NCBI RefSeq assembly: GCF_030915465.1
Contig: NZ_CP133267.1
Coordinates: 2,572,501-2,636,500 of the forward strand
Source of the DNA: Neobacillus sp. PS3-34
Lineage (GTDB): Bacteria; Bacillota; Bacilli; Bacillales; Cytobacillaceae
DNA: 64,000 bases
Direction: 5' to 3'
Part shown: positions 16,845 through 29,383 of the stretch, in pieces
Position numbering within the stretch: position 1 is the stretch's first letter
How the letters are laid out: each line of letters starts with the position of its first letter
Program-made: the position numbers and the translations under genes
The notes under the pieces: model-generated
Seen by the model: the letters and a program-made list of their open reading frames with translations, nothing else
Told to the model about the DNA's origin: nothing
Database searches by the model: none

Positions 16845-19800
16845 TTGAAGAAAATGAAGAAAGTCAAGAAGAAGGTAGCGGTAGGTTTAGTTTCCCTGCT
16901 AACTATCTCCAATGTGTCCCTTGGGGCAGGAGTAGTAAAAGCTGACACCCTAAATACAGATCAATTGGTTCAGCTTAATCAAACGGACGCGCTGAGCGTA
17001 TTACCGTCAGATTATTTTAAACCGCATGACAAGGTCAGGGTTGTTGTTGAATTGGATGGCGCACCTGCAATCTCTTATGCTACTAGCAAAGGAGTGAGGT
17101 ACAAGGATCTATCAGATGCAAAAAAACTAGAATTGCAGACTGATGTGAAACAGGATCAAAGCCAATTCCTATCTGAAGTCAAGGACGAGAACCTTGCTTT
17201 TGATGTACAAAACACATTTACAACCGTAGTAAACGGTGTGAGCGGCGATATTGAATATGGCCAAATCGATGAGCTTGAAAAATTGCCGGATGTAGAAAAA
17301 GTAAGCATTGTAAACGAGTACGAAAGACCTGTCGAAAAGCCGCAAATGATTTCCAGCAAGCAGATGGTTGAAGCCATTCAAACATGGAATGCTGGATTTA
17401 CAGGCAAGGGCATGGTAATCGGAATTATTGATACAGGTATTGATCCATCCCACAAGGATATGGTTCTTGCAGCTGACCCAGCTCAAAAGCTGACATCAGC
17501 GAAAATTAGTGATTTGAAGACAAACTTAGGCCTGCCAGGAAAGTATTATACAACGAAAGTTCCTTACGGCTATAACTATGCAGACAAAAATGACACCATT
17601 CTTGACCTTGGCCCGGATGCTTCCATGCACGGAATGCACGTAGCAGGTACAGCTGGTGCCAACGGCGATGAAAGCAATAACGGCATCAAAGGTGTTGCAC
17701 CGGATGCACAATTGCTTGCACTTAAAGTATTTGGAAATGACCCAGCAATGCCGTCTACATTTGGCGACATTTATGTTAAAGCCATCGATGATGGAATTAA
17801 ACTGGGTGCCGATGTAATGAACATGAGCCTTGGCTCTACAGCTGGTTTCGTGAGCCCGGATGGCTTCGAGCAAAGCTCAATTGAAAGAGCAGTAAACAAT
17901 GGCGTATTAATGTCCATTTCCGCTGGTAACTCTGATCAATTCGGAAGCGGTGGATCAAACCCATTAGCATCAAACCCTGATATCGGATTAGTTGGATCAC
18001 CAGGTCTTACTCCTGGATCCATTTCTGTTGCATCTATTTCCAATGACAAAATCACATTGGATAAAAGTATTGTAACAATTGGGGGAGAAGCCCTGCCAAT
18101 CGCGTTCAAGCGCCAGTCTTCTCCAAACCCGCTGGATGTATTCGGCACTAATAAAGATTTGGATGTTGTTAGTGTTGGCGATGGCAGCACTGCAGCCTTT
18201 GCCGGCAAGGATGTAAAAGGAAAAATCGTATTTGCCATCAGAGCAAATGCAACTCCTCTTTATGCAGACATCCAAAAAAATGCTGAAGCAGCAGGCGCAG
18301 CAGGCGTTATCATCAGAGGACGTGAAGTCCATGGTGACTACGTAAGCATGGCCTTAAACAGCCCAGTAATTCCCCTTGTATCCATTGGAATCAGCGATGG
18401 TAACATGCTTCAAGCGAAATTTGATGCTAACGGCGGAGTTGGTAAAGTAAACTTTACAGGCACAACGATGCAGGTAGTGAATTCCAATGCCGGCAGAATG
18501 GCATCTTCAACTTCATGGGGCGTTACTCCTAGCCTTGAGCTGAAGCCTGAACTGACTGCACCTGGAGATCAAATTTACTCTACTTTAAATAATGATCAGT
18601 ATGGAGTAATGAGCGGTACGTCAATGGCTGCCCCTCACGTATCGGGCGGTTCTGCGCTTGTATTGCAAAGGGTTCAACAATTATGGCCAAACCTTCAAGG
18701 TGCGGATAAAGTAAAAAGAGCAAAAATTCTATTAATGAACACTGCTAAACCAGTTCAAGATCCTGATAACAACAACATCTTATACTCTCCTCGCCGCCAG
18801 GGTGCTGGATTAATGCAGCTGAACAAAGCTGTTACAACTCCTGTCTACATGGTAAGAAAGGGTACGAACGATGCAAAAGTAGAATTGAAAGAAATCAATT
18901 CTGACGTGTTTGACATGACAGTTACAGCTACAAACTTCAGCAGCCAAAATGTAACGTATGATGTAAATACATCTGTTCTTTCAGATGGAGTGGCATCAGG
19001 AAGAAACACGTTGCATGCACAGAAGATCACTAAAGCAATAGTCGTAACAGATTCACCGCGTGTGACATTGCTTGCTGGCCAAACAAAGGATATCACAGTA
19101 AGAGTTGACCTTTCTCAAGCAAAAGCTGATCTTGAAGCACAAATGAAGAATGGCTATTTTGTAGAAGGCTTCATTACACTTACAAATGTAAATAACGATA
19201 CAACACAGGCTCCATCACCAGACCTTTCTATTCCATATGTTGGTTTCAAAGGTGACTGGAATGCAGCTCCTGTTCTGGATGCTACAAAGTACGATGCAGG
19301 ATCTTATTACAATTTCTCAGCAATGGTTGACCAGGATGGAAACTTCATGGGAAGAAATCCATTCACTGGCGTATACCAAAAGAATGCGATTGCGATCTCC
19401 CCTAATGGTGATGGCAAGAATGATGCACTAGCTCCTGTTCTTGAATTCTTAAGGAACAGCAAAATGGTTGAATACAGCATCACAGATGCAAACGGCAACA
19501 TGGTTCGCAAGCTTCGCACCGATTCAAATCAAACCAAAAACTATGTCGCAGCAAAAGTTCCTTATAGCTATCAGCCTTACTATACCGAATGGGATGGATT
19601 GGTTGATAACAAAACTGCTGCTGATGGACAGTATTTCTATCAAATCAAAACACAGGTTGACTTTGCTGGAAAAGCTCCTCAAGTAGTCAAAATTCCTGTT
19701 GTTGTTGATAACACAGTACCAGCAGTTACAAATGCTGCATATAGCAAGAAAAACTCAACCCTTGCGTTTGACGCTACAGATGCAAACGGAAGCGCATGAA

Positions 19801-21205
19801 ACAAATTGACATTAAAGTAGATGGCAAGCCTCTTGGTACATTGAATCCAGCTGGCAAACAATCGTTTATTATTGCCCTTGGAGCAACAGTTGTAAATAAA
19901 TCCGTTGACGTTGTGGCAACTGACAATGCAGGTAACGTAACAACTGTATCTGTCTCCGCACCTGGAGATAACACGATTCCTTACATTGTAACCACTGCTC
20001 CAACTGCACTTGGTTTCTATGATACGAAGGAAGTTCCTGTAACTGGTTATGTAAAAGATGGCTCTAAAGTAGCTTATCTAAAACTTAAGGGCGATGGAGT
20101 TGTTGGTTCGCCTATCGATGTAAACTTAACGTACAACGCAACAACTAAGCAGTACGATTTTGCTACACAAGTCACGTTCAATGCAGACGGAGCACAAGAC
20201 CTCTACTTTGAAGGCGCTGACGTACTAGGAAACAAAATTGAGTTCCGCCGTTCGGTATTTATTGATACTGAAGGTCCTACACTTCAAGTATCCGGCCTGC
20301 CTACAAATAATGTTGTAGCTGCAAACGGGGCAGATCCTGTAGTGACAGCTAACATTGCAGATAACTTTGATGACCTTCGCCTTGTGGTGAATGGAAATGA
20401 AGAGTATCGCCATGACTTCGACCAGCCATTTGTAAGACGTGCGCTTTCTGTCGATCAAAATGTAACATTGAAACTTAAAGATGGCCGTAACGATTTTGTA
20501 TTTGAAGTAACAGATCTAACAGGCCATCAAGTAAGAAAAACAGTTTCCCTTTATAAAGGGGACAACCCACCTGCAGCGTTTGTAACTTCATTATCAGTAA
20601 CACCTAATGGAGAAATCAGTGCAGAAAATCCGGCAACAATTAAAGCGGAAGCCTCTGAATCTATTACATGGGATGTTAAAGTAATCGATCCGGATGGAAA
20701 CGCAATTGCACTTCCTTCAGCAGAAGGCAAAACGTATGAAGGAACATTTACTCCTGGTCCATTGGCAGCAAGCGGACAGTACACTGTTGTCGTAGCACCA
20801 GCTAACGGATCAGAAGCGGTAGCACAAACTGCTACAATCAGCGTGATGAACCACCCAATCACGGTGGCAGCAGTTTCAACACTGAATGCAGATGGAGAAA
20901 AGGCATCTACTTTCACAAAAGCAGACAGCGTCAGCATTAAAGCAAACCTGAAGAACGTTGGCCACACAGTCGTGAACCCAACTGTCTACGTGCAGGTGAA
21001 AGATGCAGATGGTGCTGTAGTGTCCCTTCAAGAAGTAGCTGTTAGCGCCATTAACACGTACTCTCAAAATTTCCTTGGTGCAGATATTGCACTTGATGGT
21101 TTTGAAAGTGGAACTTACTCTATTGAATTATTTGTTTGGGATAACCACGGCAATCCAGTGCCACTTGCTGATGCAAGCAATGGCGGATTCTTCAGCGTAA
21201 ATTAA
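16845..21205 (+). pseudogene. Large secreted S8 (Vpr-like) serine protease, frameshifted near 19793
   Basis: Extracellular subtilase of about 1450 residues. Start TTG 16845 follows AAGGGGAG. A signal peptide (KKKVAVGLVSLLTISNVSL) is followed by an inhibitor I9-type propeptide (about 55-150) and the S8 domain: Asp196 in GIIDTGID, His262 in MHGMHVAGT, Ser593 in SGTSMAAPHVSGG. A protease-associated insert lies near 440-500 (GKIVFAIRA, AAGAAGVIIRG). Long beta-rich C-terminal repeats follow. The frame stops at 19799 (DANGSA) and resumes as MKQIDIKVDGKPLG; one missing G in AGCGCATG explains it. All catalytic parts precede the break. It lacks the shared C-terminal surface domain of its neighbour at 24525. 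Confidence 0.9.
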
Positions 21206-21221
21206 GAATTTAGTAGTTAAA

Positions 21222-21262
21222 GAGAAAGGGAGCTTCTTTCGCTCCCTTTCTCAATCTTTTTT
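21222..21262 (+). terminator. Terminator after the first S8 protease
   Basis: Perfect 12-bp stem GAGAAAGGGAGC / GCTCCCTTTCTC, loop TTCTTTC, followed by AATCTTTTTT. Confidence 0.9.
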
Positions 21263-21296
21263 AAAATTTTTTACCAAAATGCAGGGAGTGAGTTCT

Positions 21297-22817
21297 TTGA
21301 AGAAAACTATGTACGTCATCCTGGCAGCACTTCTCTTGCTGATTGGGAATGCCATCCCGGCCTTCGCCGCGGAAACTGTAACCGTGTCCTTTACAACGGA
21401 CAAAGATTCATATAGTGCTAATAGTAAGATAGTAGTAGAAGGAACAGTTTTAAAGGGGACTGCCGCAGGAAAAGGGACCAGCCCTACCTTAACATTAAAG
21501 CATGCTGGAAAGCTGATTGAAATTTACCAATGGAACGACACGAACATTGCCGCTGATGGCAAAATAACAAAAACGATTCAATTAGGTAAGAATTTAGAAA
21601 ATGGAACCTATACCATTCAAATTTCTGCAATTGGAGCAGCCGTAGCAGCAACGAAGGATATTCAAGTGACTGGTTATGGCCCGCAGAAAGTATTGGCACT
21701 CAATACAAATAAAACCGAATATAAAACCGGAGAAACGGTTAACATATCAGGCCAGGTAACACTTGGCACCCAAAAGGTAGCGAACGAGGATATCATCATT
21801 ACAGTAGAACAAAGCGGAACAAAGCTGGGCGAGCACACAGTGAAAAGCGGAGCAGATGGAGCGTTCACATATGCTTATGCTATTCCTGCCAATGGGACGG
21901 CAGGCACTTATAAAATTACAGCCGTTTTATCAACGGACAAAAGTGTGTCTGTTTCCAAGAATGTCGCGGTAAGTGTTTCAACACCAACAACTGATCCGAC
22001 ACCAACTCCAACTCCAACGCCGACACCAACGCCGACACCAACACCAACACCGGTGCCAGTGCCGACACCACCAGTGGAGGTAGCAGTACCGGATGTAAAT
22101 ACAGTGACATCTCAAAGCACGGTCATCACAGGTAAGGCAGATGCCGGAGCAACGGTACTTGTCACCGATAAAAAGGCATTATCGCTGAGAACGGTTGTAA
22201 GTGCAGATGGAACCTTCTCCATCAAACTTCCTGCAAAACTAAAAGCAGGCACAAAGCTCTATATTTCCGCCGTCAGTGCATCAGGCGATTCAAGTAAAGA
22301 AACGGTTTTAACCGTTTCGGATAAAACAGCACCTGCCGTTCCAGTGGTGACAGCAGTGAAAGATCTAGACAAAAAAGTAACAGGTAAAGCGGAAGCGAAT
22401 GCAAAAATCATCGTCAAAGTGGGAAGCAAAGTAATCGCTACCGGCAAAGCAGACAGCAAAGGTGCATTCTCGATCGCCATTAAACCTTTCAAAGCAGGAA
22501 CAGTTGTAAATGTAACCGCAACAGATGCAGCCGGAAATGTCAGCATAGTGGCAAAAATCATCGTTAAGGACGCAACTCCGCCAGCGATTCCGACTGTGAC
22601 AAGCATGACATCAACAAAAATCTCCGGCAAAGCCGAAGCCGGAGCAAAAGTATATGTAACCTACGGCAAAACAGTCATCGGATCCGCGACTGTGAACAGC
22701 AAAGGAATCTACACCGTTACAATCAAGAAGCAAAAAGCCGGAGCGGCCCTCAATGTCTACGTAAAAGACAAGGCAGGCAATACAGGCAAAGCGAAAAAAG
22801 TAGCAGCGAAAAAATAA
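21297..22817 (+). CDS. Secreted Ig-like repeat surface protein
   Basis: About 506 residues from TTG 21297 (AGGGAGTG site). Signal peptide with VILAALLLLIGNAIPAFA cleaved near AFA-AE. Two beta-sandwich domains of about 95 residues (starting VTVSFTTDKDSYSANSKI and LALNTNKTEYKTGETV) precede a Pro-Thr repeat linker (about 232-262). Three bacterial Ig-like modules of about 80 residues follow, each with the pattern G-K-A-(D/E)-A-(G/N)-A, DG/SKG-F/I and DKAGN. There is no sortase motif; the lysine-rich end (KAKKVAAKK) may bind wall polymers. Likely an adhesin or matrix component. Confidence 0.85.
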   Translation: MKKTMYVILAALLLLIGNAIPAFAAETVTVSFTTDKDSYSANSKIVVEGTVLKGTAAGKGTSPTLTLKHAGKLIEIYQWNDTNIAADGKITKTIQLGKNLENGTYTIQISAIGAAVAATKDIQVTGYGPQKVLALNTNKTEYKTGETVNISGQVTLGTQKVANEDIIITVEQSGTKLGEHTVKSGADGAFTYAYAIPANGTAGTYKITAVLSTDKSVSVSKNVAVSVSTPTTDPTPTPTPTPTPTPTPTPTPVPVPTPPVEVAVPDVNTVTSQSTVITGKADAGATVLVTDKKALSLRTVVSADGTFSIKLPAKLKAGTKLYISAVSASGDSSKETVLTVSDKTAPAVPVVTAVKDLDKKVTGKAEANAKIIVKVGSKVIATGKADSKGAFSIAIKPFKAGTVVNVTATDAAGNVSIVAKIIVKDATPPAIPTVTSMTSTKISGKAEAGAKVYVTYGKTVIGSATVNSKGIYTVTIKKQKAGAALNVYVKDKAGNTGKAKKVAAKK

Positions 22818-22824
22818 TAGAATG

Positions 22825-22861
22825 CGGGCAAAGCCATTTTAGAGGCTTTGCCCGTTTTTTT
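22825..22861 (+). terminator. Strong terminator after the surface protein
   Basis: Perfect 11-bp stem CGGGCAAAGCC / GGCTTTGCCCG, loop ATTTTAGA, followed by seven T. Confidence 0.95.
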
Positions 22862-22885
22862 GTTCAAAAAGGATGATTCTTGAGG

Positions 22886-24130
22886 ACTTGAGGGGAGATC
22901 TCGCGGGATTGAGCGATAATCTCGCGGTTTTTTCTGTTTTTCTCGCGGACTTCTGCGATAATCTCGCGGGATTTCATAATTATTTCGCTTGTTTTTCTAT
23001 TAATCCCGCGGGAACGAGATCAAGAGCTAATTACCTCTTGGCCAGCCAGCGATATTGCCTTATTTAAGTGCACCCTACCGGCTCTACTTTAGGCAGTAAT
23101 CCCCCTCACTGTCGGCCAATTTTTATGAAAACCATTAAAACCCTTCCGCCCGGGAGGCGGAAGGGCAGCATATTGTCCTTATATAAATTGGAAGGGCGAT
23201 TCTGTCTCAAAACGTATAGTTTTACGGACGAAATCCAGGGTAGTGCCACACTAATTTTGGGAATCTCGCCTGAATAAGCGATAATCTCGCGAGTTTTTCT
23301 GTTTTTCTCGCGGACTTGTGCGATAATCTCGCACGTTTTCATGATTATTTCGCCTGTTTTTCTATTAATCTCGCGGGAACGAGATCAAGAGCTAATTACC
23401 TCTTGGCCAGGCGACGAAACTGCTTTATTTATGTGCACCCTACCTGCTCTACTTTAGGACGAAATCCCCACCCCTGTCGGCCAATTTATATGAAAATTAT
23501 TAAAACCCTTCCGTCCGGGAGGCGGAAGGGCAGCAAATTGTCCTTTAATATAAGTTGGAAGGGAGATTCTGTCTCAAAACGTATAGTTCTACGGACGAAA
23601 TCCAGGGTAATCTCGCCGGATTGAGCGATGATTTCGCGTGTTTTAGCATTAATCTCGCGGACTACTGCGATAATCTCGCACGTTTTCATGATTATTTCGC
23701 CTGTTTTTCTATTAATCTCGCGAGAAAGAGATCGAAGACTAATTACCTCTTGGCCAACCAGCGAAATTTGCCTATTTATGTGTACTATATCGGAACTCGT
23801 TTATGCCCTAATCTACTTCTCGGCCTGCCAATTTATATAAACACCATAAAAACCCTTCCAGCCGGGAGGCGGAAGGGCAGCAAATTGTCCTTTAATATAA
23901 GTTGGAAGGGCGAATCTGTCTCAAAACGTATAGTTCTACGGACGAAATCCAGGGTAATGCCACACTAATTTAGGGAATCTCGCCTGTTTAGGCGATAATC
24001 TCGCGTGTTTCGGTATTAAACTCGCGGACTTCTGCGATAATCTCGCACGTTTTCATGATTATATCGCCTGTTTTTCAATTAATCTCGCGAGAACGAGCGG
24101 ATGATCAACGAGCTCTTGGCCAGACAGCGA
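22886..24130. repeat. Long noncoding repeats (about 350-367 bp) rich in CTCGCG motifs and GC hairpins
   Basis: Three full and one partial copy; the GAACGAG landmark recurs at about 23012, 23377, 23724 (GAAAGAG) and 24091. Each copy has a run of (C/T)TCGCG motifs about 22 bp apart with GCGATAAT between them, then a TCTTGGCCA segment. Copies 1-3 then carry the hairpin CCCTTCCGCC / GGCGGAAGGG and a conserved ACGGACGAAATCCAGGGTA tail. Open frames here only translate the repeat, and 24131-24400 shows nothing recognisable. Confidence 0.95.
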
Positions 24131-24409
24131 ATCTGCTTGGTTTATGTGCAACTTACCGGCTCTCGTCAACGCCGTAATCCCCTTCTCGTCAAGCCAATTT
24201 CTATTAATCCCGTAAATTAACTCCTATAAAGTCTCTCAAGAATTTAAACTTTTGGCGGAAAGTCTGTTTTTATAGCAGTTAATACAGACCTTGCAAAGGG
24301 AAGGTTTTTTCTTTAGGTAACCTCACGAAAAATATGGAACGCTTACAATATTACCTAACATTTAACAATCTAGTAAAAAGTTTTAAAAAAATGTAAAATA
24401 TTTAAAGTT

Positions 24410-24428
24410 GGCGACAAATTTCGACAAA
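24410..24428 (-). promoter_or_regulatory. Exact Spo0A box with an adjacent half match upstream of the second S8 protease
   Basis: TTCGACAAA at 24420-24428 is the exact reverse-complement 0A box; GGCGACAAA at 24410-24418 is a near copy 10 bp (one helical turn) away. About 97 bases upstream of the protease start. Confidence 0.55.
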
Positions 24429-24524
24429 CTTTCCTACTATTATCATATATATTTGAAATATCTGAATAGTTAGAACGGCATATTGCTAATTTTTCAGATA
24501 AGAAAATTGTTAGGGGGAAAAAGA

Positions 24525-27500
24525 GTGATTAAAAAGAGTTTCGCATCTCTATTAATCTTTCTTTTAATGTTCTCTTCGGTTGCTTTTGGGGCTACAGTCC
24601 CAACACAGCCGCAAGTGCATGCGAAAAGAGAGATTCAAAAGTTTGTTCCTAACCCAACCGCTCAATACAAGCCGTTGGATAAAGTCCGTGTTGTAGTAGA
24701 ATTAACGGACAAGCCTACGATTGAGTACGCTCAATCTCAAGGCAAGAAGTACAGCGACCTGTCTGTTTCTACGAGAAAGAGCCTAGAAGCAAACGCTTCG
24801 GCAAAGCAGGATCAGGTTGTTTCCGATTTGAAATCTACAAAAATGAAAGTGCTAAACAAATTTACAACTGTTGTAAATGGATTTAGTGCGGAAGTCAATT
24901 ACGGAAGCATTGCTGAAATCGTGAAGAACCAAAGCGTTTCAAAGGTGACAATCACCAATGAATATGAGCGTCCGACTGAAAAGCCGGAAATGATTTATTC
25001 CAAAGAACTTGTTCAAGCTCAAAAAGCTTGGGATTCTTATGGCTATAAAGGTGAAGGAATGGTTGTTGGTATCATCGATACTGGTATCGATTCCACTCAC
25101 AGAGATATGATTTTGACTGACGCTTCAAAAGCAAAGCTTAATGAAGCATCTATTAAACAGATTGTTGATGCAAATGGCCTTCAAGGAAAGTTCTATACAG
25201 ATAAAGTGCCTTACGGCTACAACTATATCGACCATAATGACACAATCATTGACGTAAGTTCAGAGGCATCCATGCATGGTATGCACGTATCCGGTACTGT
25301 TGCTGCGAATGGCGACGAGAGCAATGGCGGCATCAAGGGTATCGCCCCTGAAGCACAGCTTCTTGCCCTAAAAGTATTCAGCAACGACCCTGAAATGCGT
25401 TCTACTTTCACAGATGTTTTAGTAAAAGCAATTGACGATGGCGTAAAATTAGGTGCTGATGTTCTGAACATGAGCTTAGGTTCAACTGCAGGCTTCGTTG
25501 CTGCTGATGATCCTGAACAAATGGCAGTGCAGCGTGCAACTGACAATGGTGTCGTAATGTCCATTTCTGCTGGTAACTCAGCGCATTTCGGACACGGCTA
25601 CGCTTATGCAAATCCGTATGCTTCAAACCCTGATATCGGTGTTTCCGGAGCTCCAGGCCTTGCGAAGAACTCCATCCAGGTTGCATCTTTTGAAAATAGT
25701 TTCATGGATCTGCCTGCGGTAACAGCTACAGTTGACGGAACAGGTACTAAGTATCCTTTCATGTCAGCAAGCAGTGTTGACCCAGGTAATGTAGAAACGA
25801 AGACATTTGATATCCTTGATGCAGGAGAAGGACAAGTTTCCGAATTTGCAGGCAAAGATTTCAAAGGGAAGTATGCTTTAATCAAACGCGGTACAATCGG
25901 TTTCGTGGATAAAGCGTTAAATGCACAGGCTGCAGGTGCAGTAGGTGCCATCATTTACAACAATGCTGACGGTTTTGTAAGCATGGCTACTGATGCGGCC
26001 ATCCAGATTCCACAGTTATTCTTGCTGAAGACTGACGGAGACGCTCTTAAAGCTGCGTTAACCGCAGGCAAAGCTGTTAAAATTGCTTTCAACGGCGACA
26101 AAGTAAAAACAGCTAATCCATCCGCCAATAAGATGAGCGACTTCACTTCATGGGGACTGACTCCGGATCTTGACTTCAAACCGGAATTAACAGCTCCAGG
26201 CGGACAAATCTACTCAACTTTTAACAATAATACTTACGGTATGATGAGCGGTACATCCATGGCAGCTCCTCACGTGTCTGGCGGATCTGCACTCGTACTT
26301 GAGCGTGTGGATAAAGAATTCCACTTAACGAATCTTGCAAGAGTGAAGATGGCGAAAAATATTTTGATGAACACTGCAAAGGTTCTAGAAGACCAGGGTG
26401 CTGTTGGCTTTGGAGTACCTTATTCTCCACGCCGCCAGGGTGCAGGCTTAATGCAGCTTCATTCAGCTCTATCAACTCCTGTTGTTGTAACAGAACAACA
26501 ATCTGGTGATGCTAAGGTTGCCCTTAAGCAAATTAGCGGTGACCATGCAACATTCACTTTAGTAGCGAAAAACTACTCTAATGAAGCAGCAAACTATGAT
26601 GTAAATGTAAATGCACAAACAACGCTAGCACTGTTTGGCGAGCAAGGCTATGCAGCTAATGATATCGAGTCACAGCCACTTGAAAATGTTGGCATTAAAA
26701 TTAATGGCCAAGATACCGCTAGTGTACAACTTAGTGCTGGGGAAGAAAAAACGATTACAGTCGATTTAGATCTTTCACAAGCTCAAGTGTATGATGTTGT
26801 TAACAAAAAGTTAGTTACAGTTCCTGCTGAACAAGTATTTACAAATGGATATTTTGCCGAAGGTTTTGTAACATTAACAGATCCAACTGATACTAATCCT
26901 GAATTGCATGTTCCATATGTTGGATTCAAAGGCGAGTGGGACAAAGCTCCAATCGTTGACGCTCCAGTGTGGGATGGCAATACATTCTACGGCTTGACTG
27001 GATTGCTTGATGAGCAATACAACTTCTTAGGATGGGATATTAAAAATGGTGGCGTAAATCCTGATAACATTGCATTCTCACCAAATGGTGACGGTGTACA
27101 AGACCAGGTAGTTCCATTACTATCATTCTTGCGAAATGCGAAGAGTGTAGAGTTCAATATCCTTGATAAGGACGGCAATAAATTAAGAACCTTAAGAACT
27201 GAAAACCTCGTAAGGAAAAACTATTACGATGGCGGAGCCGGATCTATGTACTCCCTGAGATCTGAAAGGGCTTGGGATGGCAAAGTGAACCTTAAAGACC
27301 TTCCAGAAGGAAGCTATCAGTATGAGGTACGCGCAGTTATTGATTACCCAGGCGCTAAATGGCAGTCATTCAAGTTCCCGGTGAAGATCGACAATACTGC
27401 TCCTACTTTTGCAGCAGCTTTAGATAGTGCAACAAAGACGATTTCTTTTACAAATGTAGCCGATAATGAAGGTGGAAGTGGCATCGCTTATTACGATGTA

Positions 27501-28654
27501 CTTGTGAATGGCGAGTCTGTTTTCCCTAAAGGCGAAGATAAATTAACTGGTACTGCAACAGACTTTAAATTGGCAGATTTTGATCCAACAAGTGAAGTGG
27601 TTGTAAAAGTATACGACTACGCTGGCAACAGCAAGTCTGTAACTGTTCAGGCAAGCACTGAAACGACTGCTCCAGATGTGCACGTTCTTACTCCGGATGC
27701 ATATGGCGTGGTGGATACAAAAGATGTGAAGGTATCCGGTTATATCAATGAAGTGACAAGCGTGAAAGAGCTGACGATTGCCGGACAGCAGGTAACTCCT
27801 GTTTACAATCCTGATACAAAGCAATACGATTTCTCTACAGTCCTTCATTACAATAATGATGGAGTGTATAATTACGCCATCAATGTTGTGGATGCAAATG
27901 GAAACAAGGCTTCTTTTGAAAGAACTGTGTTAGTCGATACAACAGCACCAGGCTTAAAAATCAATGTTGTACCAGCTACTGTGTCTCAAGCGACAGATAA
28001 AGTTACTGTTTCTTTAGATGTAGCAGATAACTTTGATGAATTGCGCACATACGTGAATGGCAACGAAGTTTATTTCCATGAATTCATGGAGCCATATGAA
28101 ATGCGCGCGTTCAAGCATACAATCACTACTGATCTAAACCTTAAACTTGGCGAAAATCAGTTTGTTGTTGAAGTAACAGATCTTGCCGGCAATAAGACGA
28201 CACAAACTCTTACTGTCACAAGATTAACAGATACACCAAACCCTGGCGGTGGAACGGTTCCTGGTCCAACACCAACACCAACACCAGATCCAACACCAAC
28301 GCCAACACCAACACCGGTTCCAGTGCCGACACCAACACCAACTCCTGAACCAACACCTGAGCCAGAACCAACACCGGCACCGGCTGCAAAGGTTTACTGG
28401 AAGGGTACGGAGCTGAAGAGAGCGAGATTGGTATGATCACAGTCAATAAACCAATCAACCTTTGGAAGCGTGAAGGCAACAAACTAGTATTCGTTCGTGT
28501 CCTAAAACCAGGCCAAACATTCCGTGTATACAACTCAGACAGCTTACACGGCGGACAATTCGGACTGGGAGCAGGCCTATACATCACAAACATGGGCGGC
28601 TACACAAAATACGAAACACCATCCAAGAAAAAACTAGAAGAAGCAAACAAGTAA
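24525..28654 (+). pseudogene. Very large secreted S8 (Vpr-like) protease with C-terminal surface domain, frameshifted near 28420
   Basis: About 1376 residues from GTG 24525 (AGGGGG site). Signal peptide FASLLIFLLMFSSVAFGA; I9-like propeptide; S8 triad Asp185 (GIIDTGID), His251 (MHGMHVSGT), Ser578 (SGTSMAAPHVSGG), with a protease-associated insert (GKYALIKRGTIGF, AAGAVGAIIYNN). Beta-rich domains follow to about 1240, then a Pro-Thr linker and an 80-residue end domain. The frame stops just inside that last domain (28436); the next frame gives IGMITVNKPINLWKREGNK to the stop at 28654. The end domain is shared with the nucleotidase ending at 40688. It is a paralog of the protease at 16845, also behind a Spo0A box. 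Confidence 0.9.
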
Positions 28655-28663
28655 GTAAATAAA

Positions 28664-28708
28664 GTGACAGGCACCTTCCAGATTTCTGGAAGGTGCCTGT
28701 CACTTTTT
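28664..28708. repeat. GTGACAGGCACC palindrome, complete copy 1 (acts as terminator)
   Basis: Perfect 18-bp arms starting GTGACAGGCACCTTCCAG, loop ATTT, then five T. It lies between convergent genes, so it probably serves as a terminator, though it belongs to a dispersed repeat family. Confidence 0.92.
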
Positions 28709-29207
28709 ATTCGTATTGTCGGTCAATCGATAGAATCTTGTAGCCCTGTGCAGAGTCTATTCTTTTAATTAATGTAACCGTGTAGTTGTGATTGCTTTTC
28801 ATTTCATCTTTTATATATTCGGAGACTTTAATATATTTGTACTGGCCAGACCTTGAGTAGCGTACTTTTGTATCGCTATTCCAGCTGAAAGAGGTTAGGA
28901 TCATCGCCATATTATCGGTCGGTGGAATCGCCTTATATAGAAGTCCGCTTTTTCCCGTTCCGTAGGTCGCCATTCTCTCACGGAAGAATTGATCAATAAA
29001 TCCATTCGTAAAAGAACTTCTTAAGGTGCTGCTTACAGCGGTTTGGGAATAAGGTTTCCAGTTCGTAAGCTTATATTGAGAAGCTGCAGCGTTTTTAACC
29101 AAAACTCGAACCTCGCTTCGCCCAGGCTCCGCCGCCGAAGCACTTGTGGCAGAAATAAAAGTGAATACTAGTAAAAATGCTGTTAACATACCTAATCTAT
29201 TTTTCAT
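28707..29207 (-). CDS. Secreted protein of unknown function
   Basis: 166 residues from MKNRLGMLT (ATG at 29207, GGAGGATTTCTTC upstream; five-residue longer start at 29222 is less likely). A signal peptide (AFLLVFTFISATSASA) is cleaved near ASA-AE. The mature part is basic and rich in serine and tyrosine (YKLTNWKPYSQTAVSS, FFRERMATYGTGKSG, YTVTLIKRIDSAQGYKI) with no recognised domain. Convergent with the second protease. Confidence 0.7.
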   Translation of the reverse strand: MKNRLGMLTAFLLVFTFISATSASAAEPGRSEVRVLVKNAAASQYKLTNWKPYSQTAVSSTLRSSFTNGFIDQFFRERMATYGTGKSGLLYKAIPPTDNMAMILTSFSWNSDTKVRYSRSGQYKYIKVSEYIKDEMKSNHNYTVTLIKRIDSAQGYKILSIDRQYE

Positions 29208-29383
29208 GAAGAAATCCTCCAATCTTTCTCTAGTTGTAAATACTATTTTCTAGCCCTCGATAATATTCTTAAACTATGTATTTTCATTGATAGTATGTAT
29301 ATAACCTAAACTAATCCTCATCTAACACAAAATACACAATATGAAACAATTCCCATTATTAAGTTACGAGTCTACTCCAAATA

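Noticed and set aside
22873..23968. Several ORFs of 60-137 codons in the CTCGCG repeat region
   Set aside because: They only translate the repeat copies, lack ribosome sites and conservation of frame between copies is poor.
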